DNA of 64,000 nt from DASWIG01 sp965371445 (GCA_965371445.1 CBDUYN010000002.1:62001-126000); one strand, 5' to 3'. Positions 8,377 through 16,822 are shown, counted from the first letter of the stretch. Notes: generated from the letters alone by a model not told the origin. Numbers and translations: made by a program.

Positions 8377-9316
8377 TAATCTCGGATCTCCTGCGAACGT
8401 ATTGAACCCATTTGCAGACGCCCTCTTTCAAGTTTTCGTCGATGCTTAGCTGCGGTACTAGCCAGCTAATACGGCAACGATCAAAAACTATACCGCCTCG
8501 ACGACTGGCCCATAGCCAGTCCTCACGGCGCATACGATGCGGAACAAAGTACGCACCTGCTGGACTTACGGCTGGGCAATCCCTCATCCACTGCTTACAC
8601 CAAGCGTCCGGAATAAGTTCGCTGACCTTTTGAGTCCAGTCGCGCCCGGTTGCACACTGGCCAAAGACGATGATCTGACCCTCCCTGCAATCAGGAAAAC
8701 CTCTCCAGGAGATGAGATCGAGCTTCGCATCCTTTTGATGCTCCACCTTTGGTTGACTCCGACAGCCGGCACCCTCCCCGAGCTTTCGGCACAATTCGTC
8801 AACTGCATCTTCAAAGCCGCTTGGCAGCGTACGAAATGACGAGTCGAAGCTATTACTGCGGGGAGAGCCAAAAACATAAGAAGTCAGCTTCGAGGCGCCA
8901 GGGCTGCCGAGATAAGCATGCAATGCGTGACAGCATAGATCTTCAAAGATCCTTTCCGGGTAAGTTTCTGCCGGACCGGCGCGATGGCCAAAATAAGAAA
9001 GAAGCAACATGAACTCATAAGCCATAGACCACCCCAGATAAGAGAGCCCGCCTTCTTCGACGCAAAAAGGGTAGTTGCCTCCGCAATCCCTTTCGCGGCC
9101 TTCGATTTCATCCGCAACGTCCTCGAGGACCTGCTCAAGCTGTTCACTTTCCGGGTATTCGCTCTCAGTAGAGTCAACGCTACCGCCTTTCTTTAGATCG
9201 CAACGATGGTCCGACCATGATGCGCGGCGCTCAAATTTTAAAAGGGCCTGGAGCTCTACCCAGTCGGCGTGAGCCTCAGGAGAATCTCCTACGGCGGGAA
9301 CAGAAAAGCGACCCAT
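8363..9316 (-). CDS. Uncharacterised nuclease-like protein of the methyltransferase module
   Basis: This 317-residue protein has no domain I can name with certainty. Around residues 198-230 it has KLDLISWRGFPD followed by GQIIVFGQCATGRDW and a lysine. This resembles the core of some PD-(D/E)xK-like restriction proteins, although the usual acidic residue before the last strand appears as Q. It lies between the ParB-like gene (10-base gap) and the methyltransferase (14-base overlap), so a cleavage or recognition role in the same system is likely by context. Low GC relative to neighbours. Confidence 0.6.
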   Translation of the reverse strand: MGRFSVPAVGDSPEAHADWVELQALLKFERRASWSDHRCDLKKGGSVDSTESEYPESEQLEQVLEDVADEIEGRERDCGGNYPFCVEEGGLSYLGWSMAYEFMLLLSYFGHRAGPAETYPERIFEDLCCHALHAYLGSPGASKLTSYVFGSPRSNSFDSSFRTLPSGFEDAVDELCRKLGEGAGCRSQPKVEHQKDAKLDLISWRGFPDCREGQIIVFGQCATGRDWTQKVSELIPDAWCKQWMRDCPAVSPAGAYFVPHRMRREDWLWASRRGGIVFDRCRISWLVPQLSIDENLKEGVCKWVQYVRRRSEINEKK

Positions 9317-9326
9317 TACAAAAGTC

Positions 9327-10433
9327 CTAAGTGTCGTCCTCGGACTCTTCGTACATATCTTTCATCTCTCGGTGCAGACTTCTTGCTTGCTTAACGAGGG
9401 ATCTGGCTGTATCTAGTAGATCTTCCTCGTTATCGTAGCCTGTAGCTACATAACTTTTCGCGCTGCGGAGCTTCTCTTCTGCAAGAGTGAGAGCGTCGCG
9501 AAACAGTCGTCGATCTCCCAGGCTTGCGTCGTGGGCGGCTGTAAGAGGTAAGCCTGCTCGAAGAACGTCGATACTCTTTGGCTTACCTAGGACCTCTGCA
9601 AGATTTCTTAAGTCAGGGTTTTGTTTCTTGACTTTAGGTTGAATATCCGCTTGGCGGCTGCCGAATAACCAACGCATAAAGTCCTTAAGTTCCTCGAGCC
9701 GACTCTCGGGTACCGGATCGGTCTTTTCGTACCAGTTGTCGGATAGTCCCAAGAAGTTCTGTACGTTGGTATAGCCTAAGCCGGTCCAAAGATGTGAAAA
9801 TGGGAACTTCTTCTGCTGACGATCGTTGGGATTAAAGAGCCCCTTGCTCTGAGCCTGATGAAGAACAAGATATCCGCGATAAAGCCGTATTACGGTATCG
9901 TGACGATCGCCAATCGTCTGGGCGATCTCTTCAAGGGTTCTGCCAATATCTCGATGGACGTGATGGATGTATCCTGCCTTTGCCAGGGAATCCCAGGCTT
10001 GAGGGCCGTTGACGTGCTTGAAGCCGATGTAGCTCCAGATATCATTCCGCTCTCGTATTACTACAGGCAACTTCTCAAGAGTTGCCCTGTTGACAGCCGA
10101 CGGGGTGGAATGGATCCGAACACCCAATTTGTCACGGAGTTCTTCATCACAGAGGAGCTTCACGGCAGCCAGGCGGCGATTTCCCTCGACGACGACCAGC
10201 TTGCTGTCTTCCTTGGCCGCAAAGAGTTCCTCGTGGTTCCAGTAGCCACTGGCGCTGATGGAATCCACCAACTCGTTGACGGACTTCTCCTTCCAGAGCC
10301 ATTCGAGGATACCATCCTGGTCCTCGATCGAGACTTCCAGCCCTCCCGCGAGCCGCGGGTTCCGCGGGTCGAGGTAGAGGTCGCTGGGAGGAACCAGCTG
10401 GACGTCCAGATCTGCGATGGGGGTGCTGGGCAT
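9327..10433 (-). CDS. ParB/Srx-like nuclease-domain protein
   Basis: A 368-residue protein with an N-terminal ParB-N-like domain: LYLDPRNPRL near residue 20, ELVDSISASGYWNHEELFA, and the diagnostic VVEGNRRLAAVKLL near residue 85. The middle part (EEIAQTIGDRHDTVIRLYRG) looks like the helix-turn-helix that follows ParB-N domains. GGAG lies seven bases before ATG 10433. It is first gene of a three-gene operon with a nuclease-like protein and a DNA methyltransferase. In such settings ParB-like proteins act as CTP- or ATP-hydrolysing DNA-binding or nicking components of defence or modification systems. This is not a chromosome-partition ParB: there is no ParA beside it. Confidence 0.75.
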   Translation of the reverse strand: MPSTPIADLDVQLVPPSDLYLDPRNPRLAGGLEVSIEDQDGILEWLWKEKSVNELVDSISASGYWNHEELFAAKEDSKLVVVEGNRRLAAVKLLCDEELRDKLGVRIHSTPSAVNRATLEKLPVVIRERNDIWSYIGFKHVNGPQAWDSLAKAGYIHHVHRDIGRTLEEIAQTIGDRHDTVIRLYRGYLVLHQAQSKGLFNPNDRQQKKFPFSHLWTGLGYTNVQNFLGLSDNWYEKTDPVPESRLEELKDFMRWLFGSRQADIQPKVKKQNPDLRNLAEVLGKPKSIDVLRAGLPLTAAHDASLGDRRLFRDALTLAEEKLRSAKSYVATGYDNEEDLLDTARSLVKQARSLHREMKDMYEESEDDT

Positions 10434-10847
10434 TTCGTGTCTCCAAGCGGCTTCGAGATTCTATTCACGGACCGGCGAGGTCGCGGGCGGGCTTCGCGCC
10501 GCCTCGGGCTAACCACCCCGGCACAAGAGCACTCGACGAGCCCGGCGCTCCCTCGGATGACGAGTATAGCCCCGTTTCCGGCTCATGTCCTTCCTTCTCG
10601 CGGCAAAGCTTCTTCGAGACCTGTTCGCCGAGAGAGGATCCCGGTCGCTGGTCGACGTCGATGGCGGTGCGGAAGGGAGCCTGGAAGAGGCGGGCCTGGA
10701 CGGCGATGACGCCTTTCCAGCGCAGCGCGAAGTGCCGGGGTACATCGAGCCGGGAGATGTCGCCGAGGCCATGGGTCTAGGGCCGGAGGACGCGGGCGCA
10801 GAGGTTCACACGTCACGCCGGGCGGTCCGGTGGAGGGCGCGGGATTG
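10434..10847. other. Junction region between defence module and right repeat
   Basis: Apart from the operon's own upstream sequence I can assign no intact gene. High GC returns here. A plus-strand frame from 10585 runs into the repeated PDZ tail but shows no recognisable domain. From about 10809 the DNA is a diverged version of the PDZ-gene coding sequence, then becomes identical at 10848. It is probably scar sequence from the rearrangement. Confidence 0.5.
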
Positions 10848-11182
10848 CGGGCCGGGGACCGCGTCGTGGCGATCGATGGGCGTCCGGCGTCCGAGCTTTC
10901 CTTGCCGTCGGTGCGGGAGCGCTTGCGCGGCGGGCCGGTGGGGGCCGAGGTGCGGCTTACCGTCGAAGGTGGGGAAGGTGGCAAGCGGGAGGTCGTCCTG
11001 CGGCTGCGGGAGCTGATCTAGCGGCAAGGACGGTTGCGGGAGCTGATCTAGCTCCCGATTCGAGACGGTGGGGAAAATGAGTCGGTCAAACGCCGAGCTC
11101 ACCCGTGAGACTGCGCCAGTCCGCGTGCTCGCGAAGCCCGGCCGCGTCGAGCAGGCGGCGAAAGACTTCGCGCAGGCCTTCC
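10848..11182. repeat. 335-bp perfect direct repeat, right copy
   Basis: Identical by eye to 6379-6713. At this copy the minus-strand gene 11086-11571 is intact whereas the PDZ gene is only a 3' fragment; at the left copy the opposite holds. The ancestral order was therefore probably PDZ gene directly followed by the 11086 gene, with the material between the repeats added later by a duplication-generating event. Confidence 0.9.
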
Positions 11183-11571
11183 GCGTCTTCGCCGTCGAAG
11201 CCGCTCGCGAAAAGGCCCAGGTCGAGGCTTGCCGTCGCGTCGTTTAGCGTCAGGCGCAGGACGACGTGCTCCCAGATGTCGGAGGTGTCAAAAACCGGCT
11301 CGACCCGAGGCGAGCGGTCCGGAAACTCCAGTCCCTGAAGCGCCCTCACCAACGCCTCGGCCCGGCCGGCCTCGACGTCCTGCTCCCGGGTCAGAAGAGC
11401 GCCGTCCGGAGCGGACGGATGGACCACGACAAGATGGCCCCGCTGCTCGAAGCCGGGTGCCCGAAACGCCTTCAGCCAGCAGAAGAGCTGGAGCTGTCCG
11501 ACGATGTCGAAGGAGCCGCTGGTGACGGTCAGGTAGAGATCTAGGTAAAAGGTCTCTAGCTCACTGCTCAT
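11086..11571 (-). CDS. Conserved hypothetical protein, co-transcribed with DinB
   Basis: A 161-residue soluble protein starting MSSELETFYLDLYLTVTSGS. No signal peptide, membrane segment or catalytic motif is visible; it is rich in acidic residues and leucine. Its start overlaps the DinB gene stop by 11 bases, so the two are translationally coupled. I do not recognise the family. Its last 32 codons lie within the 335-bp repeat and recur at 6617-6713. Confidence 0.7.
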   Translation of the reverse strand: MSSELETFYLDLYLTVTSGSFDIVGQLQLFCWLKAFRAPGFEQRGHLVVVHPSAPDGALLTREQDVEAGRAEALVRALQGLEFPDRSPRVEPVFDTSDIWEHVVLRLTLNDATASLDLGLFASGFDGEDAEGLREVFRRLLDAAGLREHADWRSLTGELGV

Positions 11572-12091
11572 AGGTCCCCTCTGGGGAGGGCATAGCGGGT
11601 CGAGTAGGGGGCTGCCGACGCGGCGAGATACAGGGGGCGCGAAGGCTCGCGATCTGGCGGACGTGGAGCCAGTCGTGGGCCACCCACGCCGCGAAGAGGT
11701 CTCCCGCCCGAAGGCCGCCCATCTGGGGATGGTCGTGCTGCCGATCCCAGTCCGGCTCTTCCAACCCCCGGAGGTAGACGAGCGACGACGCTCTCTCGCG
11801 AGCAATGCCGTCGCGAGCCTCGGCAAGGTCGCGCTCGTTGTAGCGCCGTTCGTCGACCCACCCTTCCGGATCGATCGGCGGCCACGCCTGCGCGGGATCC
11901 TCCAGGGTGAGCGACAGCCGCCGACGGAAATCCTCCTTCTCTTCCACCCAGAGATGGACCAGCACCTCGAGCATCGACCATCTCTCCGGCGTCGGCTTCC
12001 ATCGGAGCTCCGTCTCGTCCACGTCCTCGAAGAGGTCGTAGAGGACCTTGCCGCTCTTCTCCAACTGATCGAGGTGTCGTCGCCACTCCAT
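11561..12091 (-). CDS. DinB-like putative metal-dependent enzyme
   Basis: A 176-residue four-helix-bundle protein of the DinB/YfiT type. The three metal-ligand histidines are placed as usual: one in the MLEVLVHLWVEEKEDF helix, and a pair in the late WVAHDWLHVRQI helix (HDWLH). ATG 12091 has GGAGGA eight bases upstream. DinB proteins in this phylum often act as thiol-dependent transferases or maleylpyruvate-isomerase-like enzymes, with substrates unknown. A truncated near-identical copy lies at 46205-46328. Confidence 0.82.
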   Translation of the reverse strand: MEWRRHLDQLEKSGKVLYDLFEDVDETELRWKPTPERWSMLEVLVHLWVEEKEDFRRRLSLTLEDPAQAWPPIDPEGWVDERRYNERDLAEARDGIARERASSLVYLRGLEEPDWDRQHDHPQMGGLRAGDLFAAWVAHDWLHVRQIASLRAPCISPRRQPPTRPAMPSPEGTYEQ

Positions 12092-12320
12092 CGCGATTCC
12101 TCCGAGCTTCGGGGTTGATTTGTTCCGGGCCGACACCGGAGCCTACATCGTCCGTTCGACGACAGCGACACCGGCGTTGCGGCGGAACGAGCCCAAAGCC
12201 CCGATCTAGCTCGCGACGACTTCAATCCGGTACCGTCATCCGCAGGTGTTCAGCCAAAGGACCTGGCCGGCGACTTCTTCCGCGGTCTTCTCGGAAAGGA
12301 AACGGTCCAGCGCGACCGGA

Positions 12321-12650
12321 TCAGGCACAGGCCCGTTCGAGCTCCTGCTCCGTCGCCAGCATGGCGTCGAACTCAGCGCGATGGGCTTCGTAGAAGGTGA
12401 GGGCTTCCGTGACCTGCGACGGCGTCAGCTCGTCATCCTCGGCCACCTCTTCCGGCGACATCTCCCATGGCAGGGCCGCCACGACGATCGTCCGGACTCG
12501 GATCCCCGTCCCTCGGAGCACCGGCATCGGCCACCGCGCGGCTCCTCGACAGTACGTGATCTGAGGGAAACGCGGATCGTCGAGATCTATGCGTAGCTCG
12601 CCGACCTTCTCGGCCACCGCCCAGACGATGAACTGGTTGAGGGAGACCCC
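12321..12650 (-). pseudogene. Truncated copy of the DUF433-type gene at 13081-13479
   Basis: This frame encodes SLNQFIVWAVAEKVGELRI through to QELERACA, closely matching the intact gene 760 bases to the right. The N-terminal ribbon-helix-helix part is missing. Homology breaks exactly at a perfect 22-bp palindrome (12649-12670), where the frame joins a fragment of an alpha/beta-hydrolase gene. It is a partial duplication and probably non-functional. Confidence 0.7.
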
Positions 12651-12670
12651 TCGCGAGGATCCTCGCGAGG
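12649..12670. repeat. 22-bp perfect palindrome at a gene-fragment junction
   Basis: CCTCGCGAGG-AT-CCTCGCGAGG reads the same on both strands. It sits precisely where the DUF433 copy meets the hydrolase fragment, suggesting that a cruciform or inverted repeat promoted the recombination. Confidence 0.7.
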
Positions 12671-12990
12671 CGTGGGTCGAGCGCGCAAGGATGGTAACTC
12701 GCGGCCAGGCTCGCCGCCACCTGGAACCAGGAACCTGCCTGGTCGTTGACGCCATGCACCAGGACCAGCGTCTCTCCCGTGCCCTGCTCCCACCACACCG
12801 TCTCGTGGCCGCCGATCTCGGCAGCGTGGCGGACGAAGCGCTGGCCTTCGAGAGCCGAACGGCTGAAGGTGATGAAGAAGTCCATCGGCCCTTGCTGCGC
12901 GCCCACAGGGTGGGCCGTCCAGAGGATGGCGATGGCGATTGCCGGCGCCAGCCACGTCGGAGCTTTCCACGATGTCGGCCTCTGTTTCAT
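12665..12990 (-). pseudogene. N-terminal fragment of a secreted alpha/beta hydrolase
   Basis: From ATG 12990 the frame has a signal peptide (WLAPAIAIAILWTAHPVGA) and then the opening of an alpha/beta-hydrolase fold with the oxyanion segment ETLVLVHGVNDQAGSWFQVA. After AASYHPCALDP, where a nucleophile elbow should follow some way on, the sequence joins the duplicated DUF433 gene. The catalytic serine, acid and histidine regions are absent, so it is dead. Confidence 0.7.
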
Positions 12991-13080
12991 GGTCGGTCTC
13001 CGGTCCTCCCGCGAAAGCCGAGAAGGGCTCGGTGAAGAGCCTTGGACGCCGTGTCCGCGTCCAGGTGAAGACGGACCGGC

Positions 13081-13479
13081 TCAGGCACAGGCTCGCTCAA
13101 GCTCCTGCTCCGCCGACATCATGGCGTCGAGCTCGGCGCGATGGGCTTCGTAGAAGGCGAGGGCCTCCGTGACCTGCGACGGCGTCAGCTCGTAATCCTC
13201 GGCCACCTCTTGCGGTGACATCCCCCACTGCAAGGCCGCCACGACGATCGTCTGGACTCGGATCCCCGTCTCCCGGAGCACCGGCATCGGCCACCGCGCG
13301 GCCCCTCGACGGTACGTGATCTGAGGGAACCGCGAATCGTCGAGGCCTATGCGCAGCTCACCGACCTTCTCGGCCACCGCCCAGACGATGAACTGGTTGA
13401 GGGAGACCCCCTGTTGTGACGCCCACTGCTCGGCGTTCTGCTTGAGGGCCGTGGGTAGGTTCAAGGAGTATCTGGACAT
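13081..13479 (-). CDS. DUF433-type antitoxin-like DNA-binding protein with HicB-like N-terminus
   Basis: Residues 1-45 (MSRYSLNLPTALKQNAEQWA, then SLNQFIVWAVAEKVGEL) form a ribbon-helix-helix/HicB-like DNA-binding unit. Residues 60-115 match a DUF433 helix-turn-helix (GTGIRV-like ETGIRVQTIV, MSPQEVAEDYELTPSQVTEA). DUF433 proteins are usually antitoxins of type II toxin-antitoxin pairs, but no toxin gene is evident next to it. A 30-bp near-perfect palindrome 26 bases upstream is its likely operator, implying autoregulation. The start at 13479 removes a five-residue in-frame extension. Confidence 0.78.
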   Translation of the reverse strand: MSRYSLNLPTALKQNAEQWASQQGVSLNQFIVWAVAEKVGELRIGLDDSRFPQITYRRGAARWPMPVLRETGIRVQTIVVAALQWGMSPQEVAEDYELTPSQVTEALAFYEAHRAELDAMMSAEQELERACA

Positions 13480-13505
13480 GACGGCAAGTTCCACACTCGT
13501 AGAAA

Positions 13506-13535
13506 GACATCTTATACGACGTCGTATAAGACGTC
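13506..13535. promoter_or_regulatory. 30-bp palindromic operator upstream of the DUF433-type gene
   Basis: The inner 20 bp (13511-13530, CTTATACGAC and its mirror GTCGTATAAG) are a perfect palindrome, and five more bases on each side match with one mismatch. It lies between the DUF433-type gene and the broken transporter. Such long AT-cored palindromes are typical autoregulatory sites for ribbon-helix-helix antitoxins. Confidence 0.7.
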
Positions 13536-13543
13536 GATCAGAC

Positions 13544-14861
13544 TCAATGGACGCCCCCCATCAGCCGTCGGATCGGTTTCACCAGGGCCATCAAGACGAT
13601 CCCGCCGCCGATCGCCGTCGCCGCGACGATGCCGAAGAGCTGCCACAAGTCGACCGACCCGTAGAGCCCGGCTGTCCGTCCGCCGAGGTAGTTGCCGACC
13701 GCCGAGGCGAGAAACCACACGCCCATCATGAGGCTCGTGACCCGTACCGGAGCCAGCTTGGTGACGGTCGATAGCCCACCGGGCTCAAGCACATCTCGCC
13801 CACCACGTGCAGGAAGTAGGTCGCCAGGAGCCATCCCGGACCGACCACCTCGCCCGAAAGGCGGGCGTAGGCCATCACGACGAAGCCCAGGCCGACGAAG
13901 ACAAGGCCCAGGGAGAACTTGGCCGGGCTCGACGGCTGACGCTTGTCGAGCCGCACCCACAGCCAGGCAAAGAGAGGCGCCTGGACGATCACGAACAACG
14001 CCGGGACCCACTGGAACCATGACGCCGGGAACTCATATCCGGCCACCACCCGGTGGGTGAGGTCGCGGGCGAAGAGGTTGAGCGACGAGCCCGCCTGCTC
14101 ATAGGCCCCCCAGAAGAACGGCCAGGAAGAGCACCATGATGGCGACGAGACGCTTACGTTCGACCGGGTCCCAGTAGCCGCGCGTCAGGAGCCAGATGAA
14201 GAAGACCACCGTCAAGGCCAGGAGCATCACCCCGAAGGAGTCCGCCAGACCTTCGGCGGTCACGTGCAGGGTTCCCGTCAACTGGAGGCCGAGCCCCACG
14301 ACGAGAACGAGCGCCACGGTGCCCGCGCCCCACTTCAGCCGCCGCAGGTCGGCGGCGGTCGCCGGCTGCTCGGGATGGACGCCCGCCTCACCGAGGAACT
14401 TGCCGCCCAGGACGTACTGCACGAGGCCCAGCACCATGCCGAAACCGGCGAGGCTGAAGCCGAGGTGCCAGTCGACCTGCTCGCCCAGGTAGCCGCAGAG
14501 GATTAGGCGCCACGAAAGCGCCGATGTTGATCCCCATGTAGAAAATCGAGAAGCCGGCGTCGCGGCGCTCGTCGTCCGCGGCGTAGAGCTGGCCGACGAT
14601 GGTGCTGATGTTGGGCTTCAAGAGCCCGGTGCCGATCACGATCAAGAGCAGCCCGAGGTAAAACGACGCCACCGTCGGCACCGCCATGCTGAAATGGCCG
14701 GCGGCGATGACGATGCCGCCCCACAAGACAGCCCGCCGCTGGCCCAGGAAACGGTCGGCGAGCCAGCCGCCCCTGAAGCGCTCCCACATCTCGGTGAAGA
14801 AGAGGGTGGCGAGGCCGCGGGGTTGTCCGAAGAAGGTCTTCTCGTGGGGGGATTCGTTCAT
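13544..14861 (-). pseudogene. POT/PTR-family peptide transporter, broken
   Basis: From ATG 14861 the protein opens as proton-dependent oligopeptide transporters do (LATLFFTEMWERF), but the first membrane helices are missing and it jumps to RGGWLADRFLGQRRAVLWGG. It then shifts frame near 14510, near 14105 and near 13775. All frames together restore recognisable helices, including NISTIVGQLY, ASWFQWVPALFVIVQAP and MMGVWFLASAVGNYLGG. At least three frameshifts plus a deletion make it a clear pseudogene of a di/tripeptide:H+ symporter. Confidence 0.85.
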
Positions 14862-15011
14862 GGACGCGGATTATACGGCCAACGAAGCGCTGCGAGCGAC
14901 GACGCTCTCTCGCGGGCGAGGGCCGCGCGGGCCTCGGCAAGGTCATCCCCGGGCCGGCCGGGCCGGCCGGCCGGTTGACCTGCTCCGCCGACTGTCGCTA
15001 GGATCGCGGGC

Positions 15012-16301
15012 ATGTTGCGCAGAGTCCACGCGTTCCTGGTGGTCTGGTTCGGTCAGGTCGTCTCCACCTTCGGGACCGGCCTGACCAGCTTCGCGCTCGC
15101 CATCTGGGTTTACCAGCGGACGGGCCAGGCCACCCAGTATGCGCTGATCCTTTTTTTCTCCATATTTCCCGAAATCCTCTTCGCGCCGGTGGCGGGAGCA
15201 CTGGTTGACCGCTGGGACCGCCGGCGTGCCCTGATCCTGAGCGACACCGGGGCGGCTCTTGCCACTCTGACCATGGCCTTACTGCTCCTGACCCATCGTC
15301 TCGAGGTGTGGCACATCTACGTCGCCATGGTGGTCAGCGCGCTGTCTGGAGCCTTCCAGTGGCCCGCCTACTCCGCATCCATGACGCTGCTGGTCCCCAA
15401 ACGGCATCTCGGCCGGGCCAATGGTCTTGACCAGTTCGGGCGGGCCGGGAGCCAGATCCTGGCTCCGTTGGCTGCGGGGTTCTTCGTGGCGGCCATCGAC
15501 GTCCACGGCGTGCTGCTGGTAGACTTCGCGACCTTTCTTTTCGCTCTCGGGATGCTGATGGTGGTGCGGATTCCACGGCCGGAGACGAGCCGGCCGGGGC
15601 CGGCGGACGGGGAGGGCGGCGCTTCGCTGCGCGAGGAGGTGAAGGAGGGATGGTCGTTCCTCACCGCACACCGGGGACTGCTGTACCTTCTCGGTTACCT
15701 CGCCACGATCAACCTGGCGGCGGGTTTCAACGCAGCCCTGGCGCCCGTGCTCGTCTTGTCGTTCGCCTCGGCGGTCGGACTGGGGACCGTGATCTCGACC
15801 GCCAGCGGGGGTCTGCTGGTCGGCAGCCTGGTGATGAGCTTCTGGGGAGGACCGAAGCGTCGGACGCACGGGATCCTCGGCTTCGGTGCCCTGTACGGGG
15901 TGGCGCTCGCCACGATCGGCATCAGGGCTTCCGTGCCGCTGATCGCGGCCGCGAGCTTCGTCGCCTTTTGCTGTGTGCCGCTGATCAACGGGTGCAGCCA
16001 GGTGATCTGGCAGAGCATGGTTCCTCCCGGGCTCCAAGGACGGGTGTTCGCCGTCCGGCGGATGATCGCCCAGGCAACCCTGCCGCTGGCGTACCTGATC
16101 GCAGGGCCGCTCGCCGACGGTTTGTTCGAGCCTCTGCTGGCGGTCGAAGGACCGCTGGCTGGCAACCTGGGGCTGTATCTCGGCTCCGGTACGGGACGAG
16201 GGGTCGGTCTGATGTACGTGATTCTCGGTCTTCTCGCCACCGTGGCAGCCATCGCAAGCTGCCTGTCCCGGCGTCTGCGAGGCCTGGAGGCCGAAACGTG
16301 A
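15012..16301 (+). CDS. MFS transporter, EntS/MFS_3-like exporter
   Basis: A 429-residue integral membrane protein with about twelve hydrophobic spans. It carries the MFS loop 2-3 signature GALVDRWDRRRALI and a cytoplasmic central loop around residues 190-215. The MFS_3 group includes exporters of siderophores and other small peptides. It ends 210 bases before the promoter of the radical-SAM peptide operon and points the same way, so it could export that product, but it is not in the same transcript as far as I can see. The region just upstream (14949-14974) is a GGCC-rich repeat. Confidence 0.85.
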   Translation: MLRRVHAFLVVWFGQVVSTFGTGLTSFALAIWVYQRTGQATQYALILFFSIFPEILFAPVAGALVDRWDRRRALILSDTGAALATLTMALLLLTHRLEVWHIYVAMVVSALSGAFQWPAYSASMTLLVPKRHLGRANGLDQFGRAGSQILAPLAAGFFVAAIDVHGVLLVDFATFLFALGMLMVVRIPRPETSRPGPADGEGGASLREEVKEGWSFLTAHRGLLYLLGYLATINLAAGFNAALAPVLVLSFASAVGLGTVISTASGGLLVGSLVMSFWGGPKRRTHGILGFGALYGVALATIGIRASVPLIAAASFVAFCCVPLINGCSQVIWQSMVPPGLQGRVFAVRRMIAQATLPLAYLIAGPLADGLFEPLLAVEGPLAGNLGLYLGSGTGRGVGLMYVILGLLATVAAIASCLSRRLRGLEAET

Positions 16302-16738
16302 GAAGACATCCCGAGTAAGGGATTACCCCTCATCAGAGCATCTAGAGGGTCCCCCAATGAGGGTGCTCCCCCTTCAAAGCCTTCTGTCCAGCGTATGGGA
16401 TACGGGGAAGGGGAACGAGATTGCTTACTTGACCGCGATCACGAAGAAATCAAGATATCTTCATCCGTTATTCTGTATATGGATTGGCTGAAAAAAGATG
16501 AAATTAGGTATTGACAAGCTGTCAACACTCCCTTACCATATGCCATCAGAGTTTGAGAGTAGAAATTCGAAAGCGTGTCCAAGAAAGTCAGACGTCAAGC
16601 AGAGTTCAAGAGAGAGAACGTTGAAAAAGCTGCCCCCACTGTCGGCGTCCCAGCGGCGCCTAGTTGTTGAAGCCCATCCGACGCTCATGCTGAGCTTCGG
16701 GTGAATGTTGAACCCCATCATCATAAGGGAGATGGAAA
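16302..16738. other. Intergenic leader region of the peptide operon
   Basis: These 437 bases are markedly AT-richer than the surroundings. They contain the promoter at 16511-16539 and an apparent untranslated leader of about 190 bases running to the peptide start at 16739. A 68-codon open frame at 16498-16704 overlaps the promoter and has no ribosome site, so I do not call it. No riboswitch family was recognised. Confidence 0.5.
16511..16539 (+). promoter_or_regulatory. Promoter with overlapping inverted repeat for the peptide operon
   Basis: TTGACA (16511-16516), a 17-base spacer and TACCAT (16534-16539) make a good sigma-70-type promoter about 200 bases before the precursor gene. The -35 box is the left arm of a perfect inverted repeat, TTGACA-AGC-TGTCAA (16511-16525). 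That is the place where a repressor dimer would act. No regulator gene lies next to it. Confidence 0.55.
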
Positions 16739-16822
16739 ATGAAGAAGACCACCGTTGAAGAGATCGCGGTCCTCGAAGAGAAGGTCGCGACTGCGGTCGG
16801 CACCGTCGGCACCCCCAAGTGA
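16739..16822 (+). CDS. Candidate RiPP precursor peptide, 27 aa
   Basis: A small gene encoding MKKTTVEEI followed by AVLEEKVATA and ending VGTVGTPK. AAGGGAG lies seven bases before the ATG, an ideal ribosome site, much stronger than those of several large genes here. The first half is a charged amphipathic leader-like segment (EE/EEK). The C-terminal part is small and uncharged, with a VGT duplication and a C-terminal PK, which could be the core. It is the first gene after the promoter, is followed by a strong hairpin, and precedes SPASM and B12 radical SAM genes and a TldD/E-like protease pair, the classic order of a RiPP operon. There is no Cys, Ser or aromatic residue, so lanthipeptide or PQQ-like chemistry is excluded. 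I know no family with this sequence. Confidence 0.72.
   Translation: MKKTTVEEIAVLEEKVATAVGTVGTPK

Noticed and set aside
7279..10433. Classical type I, BREX or DISARM system
   Set aside because: No helicase/translocase, PglZ, BrxC-like or HsdS-like protein is present; only a methyltransferase, a nuclease-like protein and a ParB-like protein.
9327..10433. Plasmid or chromosome partition ParB
   Set aside because: No ParA beside it, and it is operonic with a methyltransferase; the ParA at 52119-52853 is more than 40 kb away.
16498..16704. A 68-codon frame before the candidate precursor peptide
   Set aside because: It overlaps the promoter hexamers, has no ribosome site, and its composition is not leader-like. 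The 27-residue gene downstream has a far better start.
16739..16822. PQQ, mycofactocin, lanthipeptide or sactipeptide precursor
   Set aside because: The peptide has no Tyr for PQQ or mycofactocin-type chemistry and no Cys or Ser for lanthionine or sactionine links.
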